A stretch of 5,437 bases of DNA from Holophagales bacterium (lineage in GTDB: Bacteria; Acidobacteriota; Holophagae; Holophagales; Holophagaceae), in the NCBI GenBank assembly GCA_031256155.1, contig JAIRRD010000274.1:1-5437 (forward strand), written 5' to 3'. How positions within the stretch are numbered: the first letter of the stretch is position 1; every line of letters starts with the position of its first letter. Below are positions 1 through 5,437 of this stretch, one piece after another. The position numbers and the translations under genes are program-made. Below the pieces are notes generated by a model. It had not been told where the DNA came from and searched no databases. It saw only the letters and a list, made by a program, of their open reading frames with translations.

Positions 1-1
1 A

Positions 2-109
2 CCGGACCAGTGGTTTGGCGTAACATATCGTGAAGATAAAGAATTTGTGGTCTCGCGCATTCAGGAATTAGTTAATTCAGGCGAATATCCCCACTCTCTC
101 TGGAGTTAA
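2..109 (+). CDS. C-terminal end of probable sugar-phosphate nucleotidyltransferase (5' truncated by window)
   Basis: An open frame enters from the left edge and ends at TAA 107-109, giving 35 residues that begin PDQWFGVTYREDKEFV and end EYPHSLWS. From memory, the pattern WFGVTY-x-ED-K followed by an amphipathic helix and a final YPxxLW is how NTP_transferase-family sugar-phosphate nucleotidyltransferases end when they are encoded beside NahK-like kinases. The gene directly downstream is such a kinase, which supports the reading. The expected role is cytoplasmic transfer of a nucleotidyl group to a sugar-1-phosphate, giving a UDP-, GDP- or dTDP-sugar. The N-terminal nucleotide-binding motif and active site lie outside the window, so neither substrate nor activity can be judged. 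The stop is only 5 nt before the next start, which implies one transcript. The frame and stop are certain; the family call rests on a short tail. Confidence 0.6.
   Translation, partial: PDQWFGVTYREDKEFVVSRIQELVNSGEYPHSLWS
102..105 (+). promoter_or_regulatory. Shine-Dalgarno site for the kinase gene
   Basis: GGAG lies 9 nt before the ATG at 115 and just ahead of the upstream stop TAA (107-109), so it sits inside the end of the preceding gene. It supports ATG 115 as the start and suggests that translation of the two genes is coupled. Confidence 0.6.
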
Positions 110-114
110 TTAAT

Positions 115-1218
115 ATGACTACCGCTCTAGCCCAGCTTGTATCAAAGAAATTTAACATATCTGGCGATTTTATCAGTGCAGAACCCTATGGAAATGGTCA
201 CATAAACGACACTTTTGCCCTTGTCTTTAATCAGGGAGGAACCATTGTCAGGTATATAATGCAGCGCATTAATGGCAACATATTCAAAAATCAGGCAGAA
301 CTGATGGAGAACATCGTTAATGTTACTAAGCACTTGCGCGAAAAAGCTGAAGAAAGAGGAGTTAAAGACGTTAGTAAACGTGTTTTGACGCTTGTTCAAA
401 CACCTAATGGTGAATATTCCGCGTACGATCAGGATGGTAGCGTATGGCGTTGTTACATATTTATCGAAGCCTCCAGAAGCTGTGACATCATCGAAACGCA
501 AAACCAGGCATTTGAGGCGGCTAAAGCCTTTGGCGCATTTCAACGCGATTTGATGGACTACAATGGACCGCGCTTGTTTGAGACCATACCCATGTTCCAC
601 CACACACGCAACAGGTTCGCAACATTGCAAAAGGCCATCCAGGAAGATATCAAGAATCGCGCTGCCTCTGTAAAAAATGAAATCAATTTCGCGCTGTCAC
701 ATGAAAATCTTGTAAACAGCCTTCTCACCTTACAGGAAAAGGGGGTTATTCCAGAACGCATCACACATAACGACACCAAGCTAAACAACGTACTTCTGGA
801 CAACAAAACCGATGAAGGCATTTGCGTATTAGACCTGGATACAGTTATGCCCGGCCTGAGCCTGTATGATTTCGGCGACATGGTGCGCACGGCCACCAAT
901 CCGGCAGCCGAAGATGAACTGGACTTGAGCAAAGTAGTAGTACAAGTCCCCATGTTTGAAGCCATAGCAAAAGGTTATCTGGAAGGCACAGCGGGAACAC
1001 TGCTGCCGGTGGAAAGAGATAATCTGGTTACATCAGGTAAATTGCTGACATTTGAATGTGGAATTCGCTTTCTGACTGATTATCTACAAGGCGACACTTA
1101 CTTTAAGATAAAGAGGGAAGCTCACAATCTGGACAGGTGCCGCACACAATTTGCGCTGGTAAAATCACTTGAAGAACACGAAGAACGCCTGATGGGTTTT
1201 GTAAGCACACTGACCTGA
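115..1218 (+). CDS. APH-fold sugar kinase, N-acetylhexosamine 1-kinase (NahK)-like
   Basis: This 367-residue cytoplasmic protein has the aminoglycoside-phosphotransferase fold. The nucleotide-loop region YGNGHINDTF (about 25-34) and the QRIN-x-x-x-FKN stretch (50-59) are typical of the NahK-like branch. The catalytic loop is HNDTKLNN (218-225), with D220 as the likely base and N225 as a metal ligand. The metal-binding segment LDLDTVMPG follows (239-247), with D240 twenty residues after D220, and then YDFGD (251-255). The length matches complete family members. Characterised relatives phosphorylate GlcNAc or GalNAc at the anomeric carbon, and family members are often paired with a nucleotidyltransferase, as seems true here. 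The sugar actually used cannot be read from the sequence; galactose or another hexose is possible. Some related entries carry the misleading name mucin desulfatase. The ATG is preceded by GGAG at 102-105. No truncation or missing key residue is seen. Confidence 0.85.
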   Translation: MTTALAQLVSKKFNISGDFISAEPYGNGHINDTFALVFNQGGTIVRYIMQRINGNIFKNQAELMENIVNVTKHLREKAEERGVKDVSKRVLTLVQTPNGEYSAYDQDGSVWRCYIFIEASRSCDIIETQNQAFEAAKAFGAFQRDLMDYNGPRLFETIPMFHHTRNRFATLQKAIQEDIKNRAASVKNEINFALSHENLVNSLLTLQEKGVIPERITHNDTKLNNVLLDNKTDEGICVLDLDTVMPGLSLYDFGDMVRTATNPAAEDELDLSKVVVQVPMFEAIAKGYLEGTAGTLLPVERDNLVTSGKLLTFECGIRFLTDYLQGDTYFKIKREAHNLDRCRTQFALVKSLEEHEERLMGFVSTLT

Positions 1219-1246
1219 AATATTATTCAAAAATGGCAATAACACT

Positions 1247-1251
1247 GGAGG
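1247..1251 (+). promoter_or_regulatory. Strong Shine-Dalgarno site for the sugar porter gene
   Basis: GGAGG lies 6 nt before ATG 1258 in the 39 nt gap after the kinase stop. It is the best ribosome binding site in the window and fixes the transporter start. The rest of the gap shows no promoter-like or terminator-like structure. Confidence 0.7.
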
Positions 1252-1257
1252 CAACAC

Positions 1258-3069
1258 ATGAGTACAAGAGACAAAGCAGTTGAGCGTCCTGTATTCAACA
1301 TGCGCTATCTGCTCTTAATAGCGGGCCTTGGCGGCCTGTTGTATGGAATTGACGTTGGCATAATAGCCGGAGCGTTGCCTTATCTGGAGAGCAGCGCGTC
1401 AATGGCTTGGAAATTATCAGCACAGCAACTCAGTTTTGTAGTTGCCGCCGTACTTTTGGGCAGCGTATTGAGTTCACTGTTCGCTGGCATGTTGGCTGAC
1501 CTGTTTGGCCGCAAATCCATTATGATTCTATCAGGTCTACTCTTTACGCTGAGCATACCAGTAATAGCCCTGGCCTCTGGCTATGCGCCATTATTGTATG
1601 GACGCTTGCTGCAAGGTGTTTCCGGCGGACTAATTGGCGTAGTGGTGCCGCTGTATCTGGCAGAGGGACTCGGCGCGTCAAACCGAGGGAAAGGTACGGG
1701 TATATTCCAGTTGCTTTTGACAATTGGCTTAGTTGTAGCCGCATTGATAGGTTTGTTCTACGCCAGTCAGGTAGAAAACGTAGAAAAATCCGTTGCCGCT
1801 ATGGCAGATACCATTGCCAGAAGTGAGGCTATTTTCAAAGCCAAAGATCACGCATGGCGATCTATTTTCTGGATGAGCGTTACGCCCGGCATTATATTTA
1901 CCGTTGGCGCGTTTTTCATATCCGAAAGCCCCCGATGGCTGTTCAAAAAAGGAAAGCGGGAAAGCGCGTTAAAAGCTCTTCGCAAAACCAGAACCGAGAG
2001 TGAAGCGGACGTTGAATTCAAGGAAATGGAAGCAGCCGCAAGTTCTGTCAAACAGGACGGAGGCAAATTTTCTTATAAGGACAGCCTGCTCAGCAGGAAA
2101 TATGTGATTCCTTTCATACTGGCTTGCCTTATTCTGGCCCTCACACAGGCAACCGGTATTAACTCCATCCTGGCTTATATAGTCAACATACTCAACAACG
2201 CCGGTCTGCCAGGCTCAATAGCAAACTGGGGTGACCTTAGTGTCAAGACACTCAACGTAATAATGACACTTGTAGCAGTCGCCCTGGTTGACCGCAAGGG
2301 GCGCAAATTCCTTCTTTCTATGGGATCAGGCGGAATAGTTATCAGTTTGCTCATAGCGGGACTGCTCTTTTTCAGATCGGAGCGCAACCAGACTGACATT
2401 AAAAACCACTTTAATGGCTTGATTCAGGAAAACGCGCTGACCATTCCGGCGGTTGACAGTGAACTACTGACCCAGGCAGGCTTTAATACCAGTGAGCGGG
2501 CACAACAGTTGACTATTGTCTATAGCTACGGCCCGTTTACCAATGTTCAGACCAGACGCACTGATGATGTGGATAAAAAACCACTTGTCATCAACCGACG
2601 CGACACAGTACAGGAAGACAGTGTAATCGGCAGGTTTTTTCGCAAAATTCACCTGAATCCATTTGCTGACCCGGATAAAGGAGCCAACGCCTCATTGGTT
2701 GTTGAAAAAGCCCTGATAGGTCCAGTTCCAAGCCAAACCAACGGATGGCTGACCGCAATCTGTATCCTTGCCTTTATCAGTTTCTATGCCGCCGGTCCCG
2801 GCGTATGCGTTTGGCTCGCATTATCAGAATTGATGCCAACCAGAATAAGATCCAACGGCATGAGCATAGCTCTATTGATAAATCAATTTGTCAGTACCAC
2901 TATTGCGGCTGTCTTTCTGCCAATGGTGGGCAGTTACGGCTATGCGGCAATGTTCTTTTTCTGGTCAGGCTGTACAGTCATCTATTTCCTGACAGCCGCA
3001 TTCTTCCTGCCCGAAACGAAAGGTAAGACACTAGAAGAAATAGAAGCTCATTTTGAGGGAGACAAATAG
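1258..3069 (+). CDS. MFS sugar porter (SP family) with large external insert
   Basis: This 603-residue inner-membrane transporter has about 12 predicted helices and the sugar-porter signatures in order. These are GIDVGIIAGAL in TM1 (30-40), GMLADLFGRK after TM2 (77-86), GRLLQGVSGG in TM4 (115-124), SESPRWL after TM6 (222-228), QATGIN in TM7 (297-302), DRKGRK after TM8 (345-350), SELMPTRIR after TM10 (523-531) and PETKGKTLEEIE at the C-terminus (585-596). D32 and R116 align with the D27/R133 pair of E. coli XylE, which suggests proton symport rather than facilitated diffusion. SP proteins usually have about 450-500 residues. The excess lies mainly in residues 373-496 between TM9 and TM10, plus a lengthened TM5-TM6 loop (169-199); both face the periplasm. 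Its stop directly abuts the GH2 start, so it probably imports the sugar that enzyme releases. Family is secure; the substrate is unknown. Confidence 0.93.
   Translation: MSTRDKAVERPVFNMRYLLLIAGLGGLLYGIDVGIIAGALPYLESSASMAWKLSAQQLSFVVAAVLLGSVLSSLFAGMLADLFGRKSIMILSGLLFTLSIPVIALASGYAPLLYGRLLQGVSGGLIGVVVPLYLAEGLGASNRGKGTGIFQLLLTIGLVVAALIGLFYASQVENVEKSVAAMADTIARSEAIFKAKDHAWRSIFWMSVTPGIIFTVGAFFISESPRWLFKKGKRESALKALRKTRTESEADVEFKEMEAAASSVKQDGGKFSYKDSLLSRKYVIPFILACLILALTQATGINSILAYIVNILNNAGLPGSIANWGDLSVKTLNVIMTLVAVALVDRKGRKFLLSMGSGGIVISLLIAGLLFFRSERNQTDIKNHFNGLIQENALTIPAVDSELLTQAGFNTSERAQQLTIVYSYGPFTNVQTRRTDDVDKKPLVINRRDTVQEDSVIGRFFRKIHLNPFADPDKGANASLVVEKALIGPVPSQTNGWLTAICILAFISFYAAGPGVCVWLALSELMPTRIRSNGMSIALLINQFVSTTIAAVFLPMVGSYGYAAMFFFWSGCTVIYFLTAAFFLPETKGKTLEEIEAHFEGDK
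2374..2745 (+). other. Region encoding the ~124-residue periplasmic insert of the sugar porter
   Basis: Codons 373-496 lie between TM9, which ends GLLFF, and TM10, which starts at WLTAIC. The segment is hydrophilic and rich in charged and polar residues, with no membrane-length hydrophobic run. It may begin with a helical part (about 374-410), followed by beta-like stretches such as QQLTIVYSYG (416-425) and KPLVINRRD (441-449). It stays in frame with no stop or repeat. By SP topology it should be outside the inner membrane. I do not recognise a named domain in it. Confidence 0.65.
3055..3061 (+). promoter_or_regulatory. Ribosome binding site for the GH2 gene, inside the transporter gene
   Basis: GAGGGAG, ending 8 nt before ATG 3070, is embedded in the last codons of the transporter. 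The transporter stop TAG (3067-3069) directly abuts the GH2 ATG. This fixes the GH2 start and points to translational coupling of porter and hydrolase. Confidence 0.65.
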
Positions 3070-3123
3070 ATGCGTTTTCAACACCTTTCATTGCTTGCTT
3101 TCATAGCCTTTCCTCTATTGGCA
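3070..3123 (+). other. Signal peptide of the GH2 enzyme
   Basis: The first 18 residues show a short n-region with a single Arg, a hydrophobic core (LSLLAFIAF) and a c-region ending PLLA before QRIQ. This fits a Sec/signal-peptidase I site after residue 18. There is no cysteine after the core, so a lipoprotein is unlikely. Confidence 0.75.
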
Positions 3124-5118
3124 CAGCGAATACAAGTGCCGATAAACGACAACTGGGATTTTGTAAAATGGGATATGGCGGAACTCAAAAATAGCGAATT
3201 GCCCAGTTGGCAGCGTGTTTCTGTTCCGCATACCTGGAACGCATCAGATGCCCAGTCTGGCAATGGTATGTATCAAGGCTACGGGTGGTACCGCCGCAGT
3301 CTGGACGTACCTGAAGCATGGAAAGACCAGCGCGTATTCGTGCGTTTTGAAGGCGTTGGAGCAGTTGCGGATATTTATGTCAATGGTATGCACGTAGGCC
3401 AGCACAAAGGAGCCTATTCAGCTTTTTGTTTCGACATAACGCCAGCAGTAAAGTTTGGCGCACTTAATGAAATTCGTGTCAGGGCTGATAATCGCGCTCG
3501 GCCTGACGTAATACCTGTAAATCATTATCTGTTTGCTGTATTTGGCGGCATTTACCGTCCTGTTTCAATAATAGTAACTCCACAAGTTCACATAACGCCT
3601 ACGGATTATGCTTCTCCGGGTGTATACATAAGGCAGTCGAAATCAGACAGGACTGAAGCTGCTATAGAAATCACCACAAAACTTGCGAATAAAAATAAAA
3701 ATTCATCAGACTTGACGTTGCTGACAGAAGTGACAGACAAGCAAGGCAATGTTGTTGCAAGTAAAAAATCCAAAGTGCAAGTACGTCCGGCAGGTGTGCA
3801 GTCATTCAATCAAAGCCTGACTATTCAGAAACCGCGCCTCTGGCATGGTAAAAGAGACCCCTATCTGTACACTTTGACCGTGTCCCTAAAAGACGGTGAA
3901 AAGACGATAGATTCCATCAAACAACCCCTTGGTCTGCGAAGTTTCAGCATTGATGAAAAGCGCGGATTTATTTTGAATGGCGAACCTTATCCATTGAGAG
4001 GCGTCTGCCGTCATCAGGAGAGGGAAAATATGGGTTCTGCCCTGACAGAAGCCAATCATCAGGAAGATTTAGACCTAATGATGGAAATCGGAGCTTCATC
4101 TTTGCGTCTCGCGCACTATCAGCAATCCGAATTCATGTATTCCGCTTGCGACAGGATGGGATTTCTTGTTTGGGCAGAGATTCCATTTGTAAACACCTGG
4201 ACAGGACAGGAAGGGGAAAACGCCAGACAGCAATTACAAGAGTTAATCCGCCAAAATTATAACCACCCATCAATATTTACCTGGGGATTGCACAACGAAG
4301 TCTACGCAAAAGACGAAACAGAATTTCCGGTACGTCTTACAAAAGAACTACACGACCTTGCAAGGACAGAAGACTCGGATCGTCCAACTGTGGCTGTTAC
4401 GGGCTATGGGGACTTGGAAAGGCCCATGAATCATCACGCTGACCTCCAGGGTCATAACCGTTATTTTGGCTGGTATGAAGGGAAAGCACCTGATATTGCG
4501 GGCTGGCTGGACAAAACAAAGACACGCCCCGGAACTTTAATTGCTCTATCCGAATATGGCGCAGAGGGCAACTGGCGGCAACAGAGTGAAAATGACCAAG
4601 TACAAGGCGACCCGGTAAAGGGGAATTTTTATCCTGAGAGTTATCAAAGCAGACTGCACGAAATTCATCTGGCCGCAATTGAAAACGCCCCTCATATTTG
4701 GGGTACCTATCTCTGGAACATGTTCGACTTTACTTGTCCATTTTGGAACCGCGGCGATGTTCCCGGGCGCAATCAAAAAGGACTCATTTCATATGACCGT
4801 CTTGTTAAAAAAGATGCTTTCTATCTCTATAAAGCAGCTTGGAGTAATGAACCCGTGCTGTATTTGGCGGATAAGCGTTTGATTACCAGACATAATCCCA
4901 AACAAACCATACATGTGTACAGTAACATGGACTCATGTGAATTAACTTTGAATGGCAGTAAATTGAGCCAAGGAAAAAAGGCAGGACCAAAAGTTCATTT
5001 TACTTGGAATATCACACTTGTCCAAGGCGAAAACCAAGTGATTATTAAAGGAATAAAAAACGGCAATAGTTTTGAAGACAGCGCGACTTTTATACATAAT
5101 ACCTCATCTGCCACATAG
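3070..5118 (+). CDS. Exported GH2 family beta-glycosidase (probable beta-galactosidase; beta-glucuronidase not excluded)
   Basis: This 682-residue retaining glycoside hydrolase carries a signal peptide. The domains are an N-terminal jelly-roll (about 22-172, with VPHTW, GYGWYRR, DIYVNG and FGGIYRP), an Ig-like domain (about 173-290), a TIM barrel (about 291-595) and a short C-terminal Ig-like domain (about 600-677). The proton donor is E410 in LHNE and the nucleophile is E495 in LSEYG. RGVCRHQE (310-317), RLAHY (346-350), WAEIPF (368-373) and W549 are other GH2 hallmarks. It removes a terminal beta-linked sugar, most likely galactose by overall resemblance. An N-x-K triplet (N568, K570) like that of beta-glucuronidases leaves a uronide specificity open. 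It is much shorter than LacZ because it lacks the large C-terminal lactase domains. No lipobox cysteine is seen, so it should be soluble in the periplasm or secreted. It is translationally coupled to the sugar porter upstream. Confidence 0.9.
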   Translation: MRFQHLSLLAFIAFPLLAQRIQVPINDNWDFVKWDMAELKNSELPSWQRVSVPHTWNASDAQSGNGMYQGYGWYRRSLDVPEAWKDQRVFVRFEGVGAVADIYVNGMHVGQHKGAYSAFCFDITPAVKFGALNEIRVRADNRARPDVIPVNHYLFAVFGGIYRPVSIIVTPQVHITPTDYASPGVYIRQSKSDRTEAAIEITTKLANKNKNSSDLTLLTEVTDKQGNVVASKKSKVQVRPAGVQSFNQSLTIQKPRLWHGKRDPYLYTLTVSLKDGEKTIDSIKQPLGLRSFSIDEKRGFILNGEPYPLRGVCRHQERENMGSALTEANHQEDLDLMMEIGASSLRLAHYQQSEFMYSACDRMGFLVWAEIPFVNTWTGQEGENARQQLQELIRQNYNHPSIFTWGLHNEVYAKDETEFPVRLTKELHDLARTEDSDRPTVAVTGYGDLERPMNHHADLQGHNRYFGWYEGKAPDIAGWLDKTKTRPGTLIALSEYGAEGNWRQQSENDQVQGDPVKGNFYPESYQSRLHEIHLAAIENAPHIWGTYLWNMFDFTCPFWNRGDVPGRNQKGLISYDRLVKKDAFYLYKAAWSNEPVLYLADKRLITRHNPKQTIHVYSNMDSCELTLNGSKLSQGKKAGPKVHFTWNITLVQGENQVIIKGIKNGNSFEDSATFIHNTSSAT

Positions 5119-5120
5119 TC

Positions 5121-5417
5121 ATGAATCCTGTTTTTAATTACGACATCAATGGATTTCGCGGAGAAATTGACAATATTGACGATCAACTTTTGGCTCTTTT
5201 GAACCAACGCGCCAAAATTGCCATAAAATTAGGTGAATTGAAAACAGCCGTTCAAGCTGAAGATATAGGCTTCCGTGTATCCTCCAGGGAAAATTCAATC
5301 ATAGAACGACTGGAACAAACCAGCACAGGCCCATTTCCAGTCGGAGCAATAAAAATGGTTTTTAATGAAATATTTAAAGCCTGTCTTAGTATTCAGAAAT
5401 ATAGCGATTCCATGTGA
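5121..5417 (+). CDS. Chorismate mutase, AroQ class (type II), monofunctional
   Basis: This 98-residue all-helical protein should convert chorismate to prephenate, the first committed step to Phe and Tyr. Aligned by eye to the E. coli PheA mutase domain, it keeps R13 (R11), R30 (R28), K41 (K39), R56-E57 (R51-E52) and Q92 (Q88). The pattern FRGEIDNIDDQLLALLNQR and a final KACLSIQ are family hallmarks. C88 replaces the E. coli serine 84; as I recall, an ACL pattern at this point is also found in Pseudomonas-type P-proteins. There is no signal peptide, so it acts in the cytoplasm. The protein stops shortly after the mutase domain, so there is no prephenate dehydratase or DAHP synthase fusion. It begins 2 nt after the GH2 stop and lacks a clear Shine-Dalgarno, so it is probably translated by re-initiation. 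Its place in a sugar operon is odd; it may instead mark the start of an aromatic amino acid cluster further on. Confidence 0.9.
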   Translation: MNPVFNYDINGFRGEIDNIDDQLLALLNQRAKIAIKLGELKTAVQAEDIGFRVSSRENSIIERLEQTSTGPFPVGAIKMVFNEIFKACLSIQKYSDSM

Positions 5418-5437
5418 AATGTACATTTCACATGGAA
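5408..5437 (+). repeat. Perfect 30 bp palindrome at window end (possible terminator hairpin)
   Basis: The two 15-base arms, centred between 5422 and 5423, are exact reverse complements. The left arm begins TTCCATGTG and contains the last codons and the TGA stop (5415-5417) of the chorismate mutase. As RNA it could form a 13 bp stem with a GUAC loop. A terminator would need a U-run after 5437, which is out of view. The arms are AT-rich, unlike a classic GC-rich terminator stem. The palindrome ends exactly at the window edge, so a fold-back assembly artefact is also possible. Confidence 0.6.

Noticed and set aside
142..630. Antisense open frame of 162 codons opposite the kinase gene
   Set aside because: It lies wholly inside a well-supported kinase gene on the other strand, shows no recognisable motif, and its protein has a cysteine-rich, low-order composition typical of shadow frames.
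558..965. Antisense open frame of 135 codons opposite the kinase gene
   Set aside because: Its serine- and arginine-rich composition mirrors the kinase codons, it covers the kinase catalytic loop, and no family is recognised.
2745..3026. Same-strand frame of 93 codons inside the end of the transporter gene
   Set aside because: It is out of frame with the conserved TM10-TM12 coding sequence and has no domain of its own; a shadow frame.
4397..4776. Two overlapping antisense frames opposite the GH2 gene
   Set aside because: They overlap each other and the GH2 nucleophile region; neither has a motif or a plausible ribosome binding context.
5121..5417. Chorismate mutase as the broken N-terminal part of a mutase-dehydratase P-protein
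   Set aside because: The protein ends naturally a few residues after the last helix and the 20 bases after the stop show no dehydratase-like sequence; free-standing mutases of this size are normal. The downstream sequence is too short to exclude it fully.
5413..5432. CRP-like site (TGTGA ... TCACA) in the terminal palindrome
   Set aside because: The half-sites are separated by 10 nt rather than the 6 nt of CRP operators, and the site lies at the end of a gene rather than at a visible promoter.
5432..5437. ATG GAA as the start of a next gene
   Set aside because: Only two codons are visible and they fall in the right arm of the palindrome; nothing supports a coding call.

Overview
The window is a compact, one-directional stretch of a Gram-negative-type bacterial genome with moderate GC (roughly mid-40s percent by eye). 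All five genes lie on the + strand with almost no space between them: a 5 nt gap, a 39 nt gap, a 0 nt gap, then a 2 nt gap. It reads as the downstream part of one operon whose promoter lies outside the window. The secreted GH2 enzyme beside an inner-membrane sugar porter fits a diderm polysaccharide degrader. The exact wording of the porter motifs reminds me of Acidobacteria/Verrucomicrobia-type proteins, but this placement is from memory and weak.

Layout: (1) 2-109, the C-terminal tail of a protein that looks like a sugar-phosphate nucleotidyltransferase. (2) 115-1218, a complete phosphotransferase of the APH/N-acetylhexosamine 1-kinase (NahK-like) type. (3) 1258-3069, an MFS sugar-porter (SP) family transporter with an unusually large extra domain of about 124 residues in the external loop between TM9 and TM10. 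(4) 3070-5118, an exported family GH2 beta-glycosidase with both catalytic glutamates present. (5) 5121-5417, a small AroQ-class chorismate mutase. The window ends in a perfect 30 bp palindrome (5408-5437) that contains the chorismate mutase stop codon.

How the parts may work together (inference): the GH2 enzyme releases a beta-linked sugar in the periplasm, the porter imports it, probably with protons, and the anomeric kinase makes the sugar-1-phosphate. The nucleotidyltransferase then turns that into a nucleotide sugar or feeds it into central metabolism. The chorismate mutase has no obvious place in this pathway and is the odd member. No RNA gene, CRISPR array, mobile element or defence system is visible, and no intergenic stretch exceeds 39 nt. 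The points most worth a second look are the transporter's periplasmic insert, the chorismate mutase in a sugar operon, the GH2 specificity motif and the terminal palindrome.
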